Shown here: positions 8,196 to 18,117 of the stretch, in pieces | Layout of the letters: each line of letters opens with the position of its first letter | Numbering within the stretch: the first letter of the stretch is position 1 | Origin: Hirschia sp964342355 | Lineage (GTDB): Bacteria > Pseudomonadota > Alphaproteobacteria > Caulobacterales > Hyphomonadaceae | Length of the DNA stretch: 64,000 nt | Direction: 5' to 3' | Assembly: GCA_964342355.1 (NCBI GenBank) | Contig: CAYFFG010000008.1 | Span: 1 to 64,000 of the forward strand | Notes under the pieces: generated by a model | What the model was told of the DNA's origin: nothing | Seen by the model: only the letters and a program-made list of their open reading frames with translations | Databases searched by the model: none | Position numbers and translations under genes: made by a program

Positions 8196-10763
8196 ATGTC
8201 CGCCAAATTTTACGCTCTCAATATATTACTAGCCAGCACAATGCTGGCAGCGCCTCACGCACTTGCTCAAACATCAGAAGACACACAAGCACGCCAGGAT
8301 ACAATTGTTGTTACTGGAACGCCTATTCGCGACAGTCAAATCGCAGCCATCGAAGCTAAACGCTTGTCAGACAACATCGTTGATGTGCTGGCGGCAGACA
8401 CAATTGGTCGTTTCCCTGACCAGAACCTAGCTGACTCGCTTGGTCGTGTCCCCGGTCTTGCGATTGAGCGTGATCAGGGTCAGGCACGTTACATCAACTT
8501 CCGAGGCGCTCCATTCCGTTACACAAAGATCGCGTTTGATGGCATTGATGTGCTGGGCGCGGAAGATGGACGCACGCCACGGTTTGATGCTTTTCCGTCC
8601 GTCATCACGTCTCGCGTGGAAGTCAACAAAGCGATCACTGCCGACATGCCGGGTGAATCGACCGTTGGCTATGTGAACGTTGAGACTTTCAAACCGTTCG
8701 ACCGGGAAGGCCTTAGTTTTTCCGGTGAGGCAGGATATGGGAAACAGGAACTTGGAGATGTCGATATCGACAAGTTCAACGGTCGTGTGTCCTGGTCGAA
8801 CGATGAATTTGGAGTTCTTTTATTTGGTTCACATAATCTGCGAGGCCGAATAACCGATAACCGTGAATATGGTGAATATGCTGACACCAACAATGATGGC
8901 GTGGATGACAGTGTAACGAGCCTTGATTTCAGATCCTATCGTGGTGAACGAGAAGACAATGCATACGGCGGGCGTATCGAAGTTCGTCCAAATGACAACA
9001 ATACTCTGTTTGTCTCTAGCCTGTATTCAGAATTCATCGACCGTGAAGAGCGCAATCAATTTGTGTTTGATTTTGTAGATTTCACACTTGCGCCGTCTTC
9101 AATTCCAATGGGCGAGGCGACTTATTCGCCCCTGATTAACGTATCTCGCGCGTTAGAATACGGTACTTACGAAAATTCTACGCTGACCAATACAATTGGC
9201 TGGGATACGGTTGTAGGCGCATGGAATGTTGAGGCGCGCCTAAATCGAACAGAAACGGAAAACAGTCTTTTTCTTCCTCTGCCGCGCAGTGTGTTTGGGT
9301 TTGTTGGCGGGACAGCAGATATTACCGACATCTATAATCCAACGCTGGAGTTAACGCAGCCTGGCCAACCGGGAACAGCTGTTGATGTAAACACGCTTCC
9401 CTTTGCCGCGACTGTTGGGATTATTGTCGCCGGCTCAACCGACACAGAAGCGACAAAAGCCAAACTAGATTTGGAGCGTGATATTGAATGGGGCGGGCTC
9501 CCATCAGTCGTTAAAGTCGGCGGACAATATGACACCCGCGAAGCAATCGGTGGTTTTGCTCAAGCGGTTGGCGGTTTCCCAAGTTCTGTGGACATCAATG
9601 ACTTTGTCACGGATGACCTTTGGGATGCTGATTTCAACAACTCAATTAACGGCCGCAATGTTAATAACGTCGCGCTGCGTAATGCATGGGATGCAGCGGT
9701 TGACGGTCTTAGCGTAGACTTTGCTCCGGACACATTGATCGGCATCGAGGAAGATGTTCTTGCACTTTACGCAATGGCGACGACTGAATTTAGCTGGGGT
9801 AACATTGTTTATGGTCTCCGCGCTGAACAAACGGAATTTTCATCCCGCGGCTCATTGATAGACGAAGACACGGGGATTCCTGAAGCTGTCAGTGCGGACA
9901 ATGATTACACATCATGGTTGCCAAGTGTGCACGCAAACTTTGACCTGAGAGACGATCTGAAGCTACGTGTGTCCGCGACATCCAGTATTTCGCGTCCAAC
10001 CTATAACGAGGCGCGTGCGTCTCAGTCTGTGAATGTGACAGACACACCGTTTGAAATCAGTGGCGGTAACCCGTTCTTAGATCCTGAAAAGGCATATGGC
10101 GTTGATGCGTCACTTGAATGGTATCCGGGCGGCGCAAATCTGATTTCTATTGGCGCCTACTACCGCACTATCGACAACGTCATTTACCCAGGCTCCTCAA
10201 CGGTTGATGGCTCAATATACGCACCTGGCATCATCGAGCCAGGCACAGCGACCACTTTCAATTCATTCTTCAATGGTGATGATGGTGAGCTGTCGGGAGT
10301 CGAGTTCAACTTCATTGGCTCAGCAGAGGACCTGCTACCTGCTCCGTTCGATGGTCTGGGTGTAAGTGGGAATGTGACTCTGATCGACAGTTCGTTCACT
10401 GCGCCGACACTGGGAAATCAAACCTTTTCACTGCCGGGTACGTCCGACCTCGTTTACAATGCGTCAGTGTACTATGAAAAGTTTGGTATCTCTGCACGTT
10501 TGAACTATCAGTATCGTGATGCTTGGCTATCTACGACTGAAAATGACAGTCTGACAGAGTTCTGGGATGAAACAGAACGTTTGGATGCATCGCTGCGCTA
10601 TACGCTTCCTAACGAAATTAACGGCACATCTGTTACGTTGGCGCTCAACGGGAACAATCTGACGGATGAGCGTGATGTGCGTTTTATCAACACATCGGCC
10701 ACGCCTAACCAGGTTGAAGGTTTTGGGCGTCGCTGGGTTTTCTCAGTGCGTTTAGACTACTAG
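8196..10763 (+). CDS. TonB-dependent receptor (Xanthomonas/Caulobacter type)
   Basis: 855 residues, outer-membrane active transporter energised by TonB-ExbBD. A signal peptide ends at ...APHALAQT. A TonB-box-like QDTIVVTGTP is followed by the plug, with DTIGRFPDQNLADSLGRVPG and RGAPFRYTKIAFDGIDV typical of the large Caulobacter/Xanthomonas receptor subfamily. The remainder is a beta-barrel ending in RRWVFSVRLDY. The ATG at 8196 has a strong AGGAGG ribosome binding site 5 bases upstream; the frame stays open further 5' but lacks support. A terminator separates it from the phosphatase-like lipoprotein gene. The substrate is unknown. Confidence 0.93.
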   Translation: MSAKFYALNILLASTMLAAPHALAQTSEDTQARQDTIVVTGTPIRDSQIAAIEAKRLSDNIVDVLAADTIGRFPDQNLADSLGRVPGLAIERDQGQARYINFRGAPFRYTKIAFDGIDVLGAEDGRTPRFDAFPSVITSRVEVNKAITADMPGESTVGYVNVETFKPFDREGLSFSGEAGYGKQELGDVDIDKFNGRVSWSNDEFGVLLFGSHNLRGRITDNREYGEYADTNNDGVDDSVTSLDFRSYRGEREDNAYGGRIEVRPNDNNTLFVSSLYSEFIDREERNQFVFDFVDFTLAPSSIPMGEATYSPLINVSRALEYGTYENSTLTNTIGWDTVVGAWNVEARLNRTETENSLFLPLPRSVFGFVGGTADITDIYNPTLELTQPGQPGTAVDVNTLPFAATVGIIVAGSTDTEATKAKLDLERDIEWGGLPSVVKVGGQYDTREAIGGFAQAVGGFPSSVDINDFVTDDLWDADFNNSINGRNVNNVALRNAWDAAVDGLSVDFAPDTLIGIEEDVLALYAMATTEFSWGNIVYGLRAEQTEFSSRGSLIDEDTGIPEAVSADNDYTSWLPSVHANFDLRDDLKLRVSATSSISRPTYNEARASQSVNVTDTPFEISGGNPFLDPEKAYGVDASLEWYPGGANLISIGAYYRTIDNVIYPGSSTVDGSIYAPGIIEPGTATTFNSFFNGDDGELSGVEFNFIGSAEDLLPAPFDGLGVSGNVTLIDSSFTAPTLGNQTFSLPGTSDLVYNASVYYEKFGISARLNYQYRDAWLSTTENDSLTEFWDETERLDASLRYTLPNEINGTSVTLALNGNNLTDERDVRFINTSATPNQVEGFGRRWVFSVRLDY

Positions 10764-10775
10764 TCGGCAAATTTG

Positions 10776-10814
10776 AGCGCCAGTTTCTCCTATGGAGCGA
10801 CTGGCGCTTTTTTA
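10776..10814 (+). terminator. Intrinsic terminator after TonB receptor
   Basis: The 9-base arms AGCGCCAGT and ACTGGCGCT form a perfect stem with a 15-base loop, followed by a run of T. It lies between the receptor stop and the lipoprotein phosphatase gene, so it probably attenuates rather than fully separates expression. Confidence 0.8.
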
Positions 10815-10829
10815 TTTAAGGAATGCGAG

Positions 10830-11966
10830 ATGAAGAAGACTATCGCGGTATCGCTTCTGGCCATCGCGGCTGTATTGACAGCCTGCGGTACAGATACAGC
10901 TACAAACCAAGACGTAAGTGCTCCAGTCGCATCAGTGGAGAACGTTGAGGTGAAAAAAGCTGAAGTGGCCCTGGATAACGGGCAGTACAATGTTTCATGG
11001 GATCTAAGCGTTGCTGGGCGCGCTGTTGATGTTTTGGTCTCCAAGTCTCCTGACGGATCAGAAGCTGAGCTGATTGCTGAAGCCGTCACTGAAACAGAAT
11101 TTATCTGGTCTCCTGAAAAAGACCTTGGTTCACGCCACTATTTTATTGTTCGACCAGAGGTTGGTACTCAAAGAGTTGTCGCAACACGTGTGTTACCCCT
11201 AGAAGGTGGTCGCAACTTCCGTGACCTGGGAGGTTATGAGACAGCCGACGGACGTCGCATAAAATGGGGCAAGGTCTATCGCTCTGGTGTCATGAGTGAT
11301 TTGACAGCTTCTGACTATTCCTACCTCAGTGGACTAGGTATTGAGGTGGTTTGTGATCTTCGGTCAGCTGAAGAACGCGAAGCAGAACCCACGAACTGGT
11401 CGGCAGGAAATGTCGAATATCTGACCTTCCCTGATCCGACAGAAGGCGACATGGCGGGCGACTTTGCCAAAGTGTTCATGGATCCCGAACTGACGCCGGA
11501 AAAAGTCACAACTGTGATGACGGCTATGTATTCATCCATCCTTGATCAGCAAAAACCTGCTTACAAAGTGATGTTCGATAGTTTAGCTAGTGGTGATCTG
11601 CCGATGGCATTTAACTGTTCTGCTGGCAAAGATCGAACAGGTGTTGGCGCGGCGCTTATTCTCACGACACTTGGTGTGCCAAGAGAGGTTGTTGTTCAAG
11701 ATTACGCGCTTTCAGAACAAGTTGTCGACTATATGGAAGAGTTTACAGGGGAAGGCGCTAATGTTGAAAACAGTTCTTATGCGTTTCTTGCGCAGCTTCC
11801 GCCAGAACTTCTTGAGCCACTTATGCGCTCAAATCCTGTCTACATCGAAACAGTCCTTGCGGAGATAGAAGCTGAGCACGGTAGTGTTGTCGACTATGTC
11901 CAGTCTGAACTCGACATAAATGCAACCGAGCTAGAAGCAATCAGAAACCACCTGCTTGAAGAGTAG
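10830..11966 (+). CDS. Lipoprotein tyrosine/dual-specificity phosphatase-like protein
   Basis: 378 residues. The start is set by AAGGA seven bases before the ATG at 10830. An N-terminal lipoprotein signal ends LLAIAAVLTACG, placing a lipidated cysteine at about residue 19, so the protein is anchored in the cell envelope. After a beta-rich segment comes a PTP-like domain (Y_phosphatase3 type): GGRNFRDLGGYETADGR, WGKVYRSG, and the catalytic P-loop NCSAGKDRTGVGA (C-x5-R-T). Related secreted phosphatases act on phosphotyrosine, phosphoinositides or small phosphoesters. Next to a TonB receptor it could release a phosphorylated nutrient, which is an inference. Confidence 0.88.
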   Translation: MKKTIAVSLLAIAAVLTACGTDTATNQDVSAPVASVENVEVKKAEVALDNGQYNVSWDLSVAGRAVDVLVSKSPDGSEAELIAEAVTETEFIWSPEKDLGSRHYFIVRPEVGTQRVVATRVLPLEGGRNFRDLGGYETADGRRIKWGKVYRSGVMSDLTASDYSYLSGLGIEVVCDLRSAEEREAEPTNWSAGNVEYLTFPDPTEGDMAGDFAKVFMDPELTPEKVTTVMTAMYSSILDQQKPAYKVMFDSLASGDLPMAFNCSAGKDRTGVGAALILTTLGVPREVVVQDYALSEQVVDYMEEFTGEGANVENSSYAFLAQLPPELLEPLMRSNPVYIETVLAEIEAEHGSVVDYVQSELDINATELEAIRNHLLEE

Positions 11967-11996
11967 GCTGGAAAATAAGCTTCCCTTAAAAATCTA

Positions 11997-12032
11997 AAAA
12001 GCCCGCCAATGAATACTCGTTGGCGGGCTTTT
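11997..12032. terminator. Bidirectional terminator between convergent genes
   Basis: The arms GCCCGCCAA and TTGGCGGGC form a 9-base perfect stem with a 10-base loop, flanked by AAAAA on one side and TTTT on the other. This works in both directions for the phosphatase-like gene and bactofilin. Confidence 0.88.
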
Positions 12033-12055
12033 CAAATAAATGACGCAGACTAAAA

Positions 12056-12526
12056 TTAAACGCTAGGCGTTTCAGATTTAGGCGGCGCTGATAGCGGGTC
12101 CTGTGAATGACGGACCTGACCTTCAAAGATCGCGTTTGGTTCAATGGAAAGCGAAGCGTGAGTGATGTCGCCCTCAACCTTTGCGCCAGTGCAAAGCTGA
12201 ACTTTCTTGCCGCGCACCATGCCTTTTACTGAACCCCGAACGATAACCGTTTCCGCAATAACTTCACCAGTCACAGCGCCAGTATTGCCGATTGTCAAAG
12301 AGGAGGCACGAATATCACCCTCAATTTGACCATCAATCTGAACTTCGCCCTGTGATACAACAGAGCCTTTCATTTTCACGTCCGCGCTGACGATCGAAGG
12401 CGCAGCGCGGTTTGCTGGCGTAGGTGCGCGCTTGTTTGGGTCAGCGGCCGGTGGCGCAGTCGGAGCTGAAACAGGTTTTGCACCTGTCGGTGTGGTGTTG
12501 TCAGGTGTTTTACCCTTCGTGAACAT
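12056..12526 (-). CDS. bacA: Bactofilin (polymer-forming cytoskeletal protein)
   Basis: 156 residues: a proline/alanine-rich N-terminal tail (about 1-43), a bactofilin beta-helix core (about 44-140: VKMKGSVVSQGEVQIDGQIEGD, then repeated GxVxGE / GxVxGDI turns), and a short C-terminal tail. Bactofilins polymerise without nucleotide and scaffold peptidoglycan enzymes. It overlaps the end of the M23 peptidase gene by 17 bases. In Hyphomonas neptunium, BacA and the M23 protein LmdC act together in bud and stalk morphogenesis, and this gene pair has the same layout. The symbol is by analogy. Confidence 0.9.
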   Translation of the reverse strand: MFTKGKTPDNTTPTGAKPVSAPTAPPAADPNKRAPTPANRAAPSIVSADVKMKGSVVSQGEVQIDGQIEGDIRASSLTIGNTGAVTGEVIAETVIVRGSVKGMVRGKKVQLCTGAKVEGDITHASLSIEPNAIFEGQVRHSQDPLSAPPKSETPSV

Positions 12527-13745
12527 GTTTTCCGGCCCTTAAGAACTTGATTGGATCATACGTTTTGCCACGGAAGTGAACTTCATAGTGAAGGTGCACG
12601 CCCGTAGATCTGCCAGTTGTACCCATACCACCAACTTTTTGACCAAGTATGACGGTATCGCCTTTTTTTACACTAATGCTGGCAAGGTGGCCGTAACGAG
12701 TTTTAAAGCCAAAGCCATGATCCACCTCAACGGCGCGACCATAACCGGCTTTAGGCCCAGCAAAAACGACTTTTCCCGGAGCAGCAGATACGACCGGCGC
12801 ATTTCTGAATGCCGCCATGTCCATACCCGAGTGCCAAGCAAGGCGACCTGTGAATGGGTCACGGCGCTTACCGTACCCTGAGGTCTCGCGGTAAGCAACG
12901 CCGACAGGCGCCCCAAGCGGCATAGCGTGGATTAAATCTTCAAAAAGCTGTGCTTCTTGTAGGCGCGCCGCAACTTCTTGCACTCGAGAGGAGAATTCAG
13001 ATCCTTCTCCGTCGAGTTCAGAAGAATATCCGTTAAGAGCATTAACTTCGATTAGAGGGCCGCCTAGCTGTGTGCTGTTTGTTTGATCGATTACGCGACC
13101 CACGCCAACTCCTGTCAGACGCAGAATACCACGCATACGTTCGGCGCGCTCAACGGCTTGATCTTCCGCGTTGTCCAGGAAGGCGTATTGTTCGGCGCGC
13201 AGACGATCAATTTGCGCACGAAATCCAGCGACTTCCACAGTGGCTGTTACCCCTGGTGTTTGGCGACCAACACGGGCATCAGCTTCTTCGATTGTCGAAT
13301 CGACAAGGACACCGCTACCATTGCCCTTCAGGGCGAGTTCTTCTGTTGAATTTTGACCTTTTAGCGCGCCCAACAGGTTTTTAAGTGTTGCGTGGCGGCG
13401 CTCAAATTCGCTGGTGGCTTCTGTGAAAGCGATTGTTTTTTCTTCCAGAAGCGAAAGTGCTGCGGCTTCGCGTGCTTGAGAAGCTTGAAGCCAACGTTCC
13501 ATTTTTGCAATGCGACGTTCGTCGGCAGCAGATTGGAAATTGTTAGAGGGGCCCCGCATAAGAGTGTTCGCTGTCGCGAATACGCACCACCCCACGACGA
13601 GTGTCGCACTGCTTGCGAAAAGAGCCTGTTGGAATGGGCTTACGGATACGTATCGAACAGAACCGCCGCTGCGGTGATAGATCTGTCTTTCTGGAAAAAC
13701 GCGATCAAATATTGCTCTTGCCCGCGCCTTCACTTGGTCCGCCAT
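12510..13745 (-). CDS. M23 family metallopeptidase (LmdC-like), membrane anchored
   Basis: 411 residues. A short cytoplasmic N-terminus, one membrane span at about 36-60 (ALFASSATLVVGWCVFATAN), a coiled-coil-rich periplasmic region (about 75-260), then a C-terminal LytM domain (about 290-400). Zinc ligands are visible: AWHSGMDMAA (H and D) and GVHLHYEVHF (HxH), so the enzyme is probably active as a peptidoglycan endopeptidase. It lies upstream of and overlaps bactofilin, matching the LmdC-BacA pair of stalked and budding alphaproteobacteria. The first 30 residues are basic and could contact bactofilin. Confidence 0.92.
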   Translation of the reverse strand: MADQVKARARAIFDRVFPERQIYHRSGGSVRYVSVSPFQQALFASSATLVVGWCVFATANTLMRGPSNNFQSAADERRIAKMERWLQASQAREAAALSLLEEKTIAFTEATSEFERRHATLKNLLGALKGQNSTEELALKGNGSGVLVDSTIEEADARVGRQTPGVTATVEVAGFRAQIDRLRAEQYAFLDNAEDQAVERAERMRGILRLTGVGVGRVIDQTNSTQLGGPLIEVNALNGYSSELDGEGSEFSSRVQEVAARLQEAQLFEDLIHAMPLGAPVGVAYRETSGYGKRRDPFTGRLAWHSGMDMAAFRNAPVVSAAPGKVVFAGPKAGYGRAVEVDHGFGFKTRYGHLASISVKKGDTVILGQKVGGMGTTGRSTGVHLHYEVHFRGKTYDPIKFLRAGKHVHEG

Positions 13746-14002
13746 ATCTGTTTCGCCTATGTTTATGCCACTCTAAACCCGATGTTCGAATCCGTTAAAA
13801 TTCAACTTCGCTGGTTCGTGCGAATGAATAACGCACATTTGCCGACAAGCGAAGCCCATTTCACCGTTTTTCACTGAGTTTTCCATTCATTATGGTCGCG
13901 AATGTTAAAAATCAGCAACCTAATAAATGCAAATTTCAAGCCCTTAATATGAATCTGAGCCGTACATATCCTCAAACCCATGAAGATTATGGGGGTTAAT
14001 GG

Positions 14003-14473
14003 TTAACTAATTGCCTTGCAAGCCTCTAAAACAGCTTCAACATGACCTGGAACTCGAACCTTCCGCCAGATTTTTGCTATGTTTCCGGCTCTGTCGATCA
14101 AAAATGTAGAGCGCTCAATTCCCATATAGGTACGGCCGTAGTTTTTCTTTTCGACCCAGACGCCGAATGCTTCGCAGACTTCGCCCGATTCATCAGACCC
14201 AAGCACAATGTTAAGTTCGTGCTTCTGGGCGAACTTGTAGTGTTTAGCCAGTGTGTCTTTCGATACACCGATGACTTCAATTTCCATTGACTTGAAAGTT
14301 TCGCGTTTCTGCGAGAACTCAATTGCTTCACGCGTGCAGCCCGGCGTGTCGTCCTTGGGGTAGAAGTAAATTATAAAGCGATGCCCTTTTAGGGAGCTGG
14401 CTGAAATTTCGCGATCGTCAGCAATGGGTAGCAAAAATTCGGGCACTTTGTCGCCAATATTTAATGTTGTCAT
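14003..14473 (-). CDS. bcp: Thioredoxin-dependent peroxiredoxin, Bcp family
   Basis: About 156 residues, cytoplasmic. Reduces hydrogen peroxide and organic hydroperoxides. The peroxidatic cysteine is in YPKDDTPGCTREA. The nearby resolving cysteine found five residues later in E. coli Bcp is absent (TREAIEF), so it may be of the 1-Cys or atypical type; other cysteines lie at GEVCEAFG and LEACK. The start at 14473 has AAAGG 8 bases upstream and gives MTTLNIGDKVPEF; an ATG 21 bases further upstream is possible. Confidence 0.93.
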   Translation of the reverse strand: MTTLNIGDKVPEFLLPIADDREISASSLKGHRFIIYFYPKDDTPGCTREAIEFSQKRETFKSMEIEVIGVSKDTLAKHYKFAQKHELNIVLGSDESGEVCEAFGVWVEKKNYGRTYMGIERSTFLIDRAGNIAKIWRKVRVPGHVEAVLEACKAIS

Positions 14474-14576
14474 TCGAATTGCCTTTATTTGCATGTAACC
14501 ATGAGTGTACGCCGTTTGCAGCGAACGCTAACCTGACTATTGCGCATCGATTCCAGCGAAGGACCAACAGCGGCAT

Positions 14577-17500
14577 ATGAAACTCTCCATCAGAATGCTT
14601 ATCCTGGAGATTTTAGCCGTGCTGGTGTTGTCAGCAATTGTTGGCGCTGGCGTTTTGGCGTGGCGCCTGTCTCAGGGGCCTCTGGATCTAGCATTTCTAA
14701 AGCCTCAGGTTGAGGCGGCGCTTTCAAGAGCGCGGGATGGCAGAAAAGTCAGTGTTGAAACACTGGCGTTGGAATGGTCTTTGGACAAAAAATCAATTGA
14801 AGCGACAGTTCGTGGCGTAACCGCATTTGACCGTAACGGTAACGTACAGGCCACAGCGGAACGCGGTGCGATTGAAATCGAAACGACTGCCTTGATTAAA
14901 GGTGATTTCAAAGTCCACACTTTACAGGTCGCTCATGGCAGAGCGTCTTTGCTTCGTGATGAGAGTGGTCAGTGGCTGCTTGTATCAGCAAATGGAGACA
15001 CAGAACCCTTACTTCCTGAGGCATCGATACCAACCACGTCCAATGTGGATGTAACCGAATGGCGAACGCTCATACCTCAATTGAGAGCGGCGATCACACA
15101 ACGTTCTTTTGAACGTGTTGAGTTTTCAAACTTTGACTTTGATCTGACAGATAAAGTTTCAGGCATCTCGTGGACTGCGCTGGATGCCAATGGTGCGTGG
15201 GAAGCAAACTCTGATGGCGTCTTGGTAGATGTGTCCGCAGATCTGGAGGGTGAAGACGCGCCCAGCGCTATGCAAATTTCTTTTTACACAGACGCGGCTG
15301 TAGAACGGTTTTCATTTGAAATTGGCGTTGTGGAAGCGGATCCTGAAAGGTTAGCCGCATTTCTGGCAGCTGAAGATTTTCCTGTTCGGTATGAAGGGGT
15401 GACGGATTTCAATTTTGGTGGGGCTGCAACGGAGGAAGAAGGACTGCAGACGGTTCAATTCTCAGCAGCCGGGGAGTCTGGGACAATTGTTTGGAACGAT
15501 GCGCGCTATGATATCAATGCCATAAGCCTTGAGGTGTTGCTGGACCTCGAAACACGCCGCCTTGATCTCACGCAGCTCAATATTGACTCTGCGAAGTTGA
15601 AGGGCAGGTTTGACGGCTGGACAGACCTCAGTCCTTTTTTTCAGGGCGTCAACGAACCAGAAATACCGGTTACCTTCGGCTTACGTGATACATGGGTCGA
15701 TGTTACGCCGATCTTTGAATTGCCTTGGGAGCTAGAAGCGGTCGATTTTACTGGGTTGTGGCGTCCGTTGAACAATGAGTTTGAGTTTGAACGCGTCATT
15801 GGTCGATTAGAGAATTTGAACGCGACTGGAAATGGCCGTATTTATCTTGAGACGCAAATTGCGGGTGATTTAGATGGTTCAGGTGAAGCTGATACGGAGT
15901 CAAAAACACTTGCCCAGCGAATAGGCGTGGAATTTCAAGCCGAGGGTGAAGGCAAAGTTCAACCCAATCAGGTCTTAGCGTTTTGGCCGGTCAATTTAGG
16001 GGCTGGCGCTCGAAATTGGGCCCAAGAAAATGTGCATGCAGGTCAGGCTACGAAACTGAAGCTGGATCTAGAATTGCCGCCTGGTGCCAATTCTCAAGGG
16101 TTGTTACCGAATAAGCATCTGACCCTGGATTTCTGGGTTGAAGATGCAGAAATTTCGTTTCTTGAGGATCTGCCGGCAATCACAGACGCATCCGGCAAAG
16201 GTCGCTTACGCGGAAATAGTTTGTCCATTGAACTTGATCAGGCGGAATTGAATGGCTGGGTGCTTGAGGGCGGTATGGTCGACCTTCCCCAGTTTCATCC
16301 TGCTGGCGCGACTTCGATTATCAAAACTTCGGCCCGTGGAGATTTGTCAGATCTGATGCAGATGCTGGATCAGTCTCGTTTGAAACTAGGTGAAAATTAC
16401 GGATTGGCTGTTGATCGTATGGCGGGCCTTGGAGGGTTAGATATTGAAGTTCACCGTCCTATGGGCGATGGGGTGGATATTGAAGACATCGATATCAAGG
16501 TGACGGGGGGATTTGTAAATGCAGTCGTTCCAGATCTGCATGCGGGCTTTGGACTGGTTCGCACGGATGTCGATGTAGAAGTTACCCAGAATAAAATGAT
16601 GTTGCGAGGAGCTGGCAAGTTTGGACCAGCCCCGGTCGAGTTTGTATGGGATCAAGTGTTTGATGATCCGACTGGAACCAAGTTAACGGCAGAGGCTGTT
16701 GTTACGCCAGACTTCATGAATGCGTTCGGCGTTGCAGCACGCACACTCATGCAGGGTGAAGCTGAAATGAGCCTTAATGCGTCCGGAGATGGGCGTAATT
16801 TTGAGTTCATCAATGCGAAGTTTGATTTTACACATTCGGCAATCGACTTGTCTGAGATTGGCTGGTTGAAACCGTTCGGATACCCAGCTGTAGGAGAAGT
16901 GCGATATGGTCGTTCTTCTGATGGCGAAGCTGTTGCAACAGGCGATATTCGCGCTGTTGGGCTAGAGCTTGCGGGGGAAATTGTCTTTGATGCTGAAAGT
17001 GGTGTGCGGCGAGCAACAATCGAGCGCATATTCGCGGAAGACCGACTAGATCTTCGTGGTGATCTGTCACGTAATTCAGAAGGTGACGTACGCATAAACG
17101 TATCGGGACCATTTATGGATGCCAGCCCATGGCTGGATGGTGTCACAGACTTTAGTGGCGGGGCCTCAGGTCCTGGAGTCAACGTTTTGACCAACCTTGC
17201 TGTTGATAAAATGAAACTCCGAGAAGGGGCTGAACTTTTAAACGCTAAAGTAGTTGTTGATATGGCCGCTTCAGAACTGAGAAGAGCGCTGGTCTCAGGA
17301 ACAATTTCGCGCGGAAAAGGAGTGGAAGCCACACTCGACAGGCAGGGCGATGAGCTAATCTTTGATTTGCGGTCTGATGATGCGGGATTCGTGGTCAAGA
17401 CATTGACCAAAACAGATTACCTGCTTGGTGGCACGCTGAACGTCAACGGCGTGTTTTCAGACTCGCTCGGAGCCGCCCAGGTTCATATGGACAATGTCCG

Positions 17501-17969
17501 GTTAAAAGACGCGCCGCTGCTTGCTCAAATGTTTTCTCTTGCGAGCTTGAGGGGATTAGCGGACGTCCTGAATGGAGATGGTGTTCTCTTCACTTCAATT
17601 GATGCGCCAGTTCGCCTGAAAGATGGTCGGTTCGAATTTCCCGGCGCTCGGGCTTCAGGCCCGGCGATGGGTTTAACTATGCGTGGATGGACGGCTCTTG
17701 ATGGCGAAGGCATCAGTTTGGACGGAGTTATTGTGCCTTCCTTTGGCGTGAACTCAGCACTAGGCGGCATTCCAATCATTGGCGATCTGTTTGTATCGCG
17801 GCAAGGAGAGGGCGTTTTTGCCGTTACCTATTCTGTGCGTGGCACGCTTGAACGTGCGCGGGTAGCAATAAATCCGCTGTCTGCCGTCACACCTGGTTTC
17901 TTGCGGCGCATAATGGAAAACCCAGAAGAAACGCCTCAGGTTAATGATGAAGCTGTATCGGGTAACTGA
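14577..17969 (+). CDS. YhdP/AsmA-like envelope protein (DUF3971 and AsmA_2)
   Basis: 1130 residues. One N-terminal membrane anchor (about 8-30) is followed by a very long beta-rich periplasmic region. The RKVSVETLALEWSLDKKSIEATVRGV start and repeated hydrophobic/charged beta strands fit the YhdP-type AsmA family. The C-terminal AsmA_2 region includes LGGIPIIGDLFVSRQGEGVFAVTYSV (about 1060-1090), which is characteristic. YhdP, TamB and YdbH in E. coli form bridge-like grooves that carry phospholipids to the outer membrane. A similar role here is by family. No operon partner is obvious; nupC follows after about 150 bases. Confidence 0.88.
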   Translation: MKLSIRMLILEILAVLVLSAIVGAGVLAWRLSQGPLDLAFLKPQVEAALSRARDGRKVSVETLALEWSLDKKSIEATVRGVTAFDRNGNVQATAERGAIEIETTALIKGDFKVHTLQVAHGRASLLRDESGQWLLVSANGDTEPLLPEASIPTTSNVDVTEWRTLIPQLRAAITQRSFERVEFSNFDFDLTDKVSGISWTALDANGAWEANSDGVLVDVSADLEGEDAPSAMQISFYTDAAVERFSFEIGVVEADPERLAAFLAAEDFPVRYEGVTDFNFGGAATEEEGLQTVQFSAAGESGTIVWNDARYDINAISLEVLLDLETRRLDLTQLNIDSAKLKGRFDGWTDLSPFFQGVNEPEIPVTFGLRDTWVDVTPIFELPWELEAVDFTGLWRPLNNEFEFERVIGRLENLNATGNGRIYLETQIAGDLDGSGEADTESKTLAQRIGVEFQAEGEGKVQPNQVLAFWPVNLGAGARNWAQENVHAGQATKLKLDLELPPGANSQGLLPNKHLTLDFWVEDAEISFLEDLPAITDASGKGRLRGNSLSIELDQAELNGWVLEGGMVDLPQFHPAGATSIIKTSARGDLSDLMQMLDQSRLKLGENYGLAVDRMAGLGGLDIEVHRPMGDGVDIEDIDIKVTGGFVNAVVPDLHAGFGLVRTDVDVEVTQNKMMLRGAGKFGPAPVEFVWDQVFDDPTGTKLTAEAVVTPDFMNAFGVAARTLMQGEAEMSLNASGDGRNFEFINAKFDFTHSAIDLSEIGWLKPFGYPAVGEVRYGRSSDGEAVATGDIRAVGLELAGEIVFDAESGVRRATIERIFAEDRLDLRGDLSRNSEGDVRINVSGPFMDASPWLDGVTDFSGGASGPGVNVLTNLAVDKMKLREGAELLNAKVVVDMAASELRRALVSGTISRGKGVEATLDRQGDELIFDLRSDDAGFVVKTLTKTDYLLGGTLNVNGVFSDSLGAAQVHMDNVRLKDAPLLAQMFSLASLRGLADVLNGDGVLFTSIDAPVRLKDGRFEFPGARASGPAMGLTMRGWTALDGEGISLDGVIVPSFGVNSALGGIPIIGDLFVSRQGEGVFAVTYSVRGTLERARVAINPLSAVTPGFLRRIMENPEETPQVNDEAVSGN

Positions 17970-18117
17970 TGGGCTTTAAATATCACGATACTCAGTGAAT
18001 CGTCAGAGGTATGATGAGAACACTTGATTCTGAAGATCATGGATGGAATTCAATGTTTTCATCTTTTTCGGGGCTGTGCGTTTCAGGGCGCGTTAAATCA
18101 CACAAGGATTAGGCTGT

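Noticed and set aside
13392..13877. Plus-strand frame running from the M23 gene into the intergenic space
   Set aside because: Mostly antisense to the peptidase's transmembrane and coiled-coil region; no homology or start signals.
16652..17410. 252-codon open frame on the minus strand inside the YhdP-like gene
   Set aside because: Fully antisense to a well-supported gene, no recognisable domain, serine/proline-rich composition typical of shadow frames.
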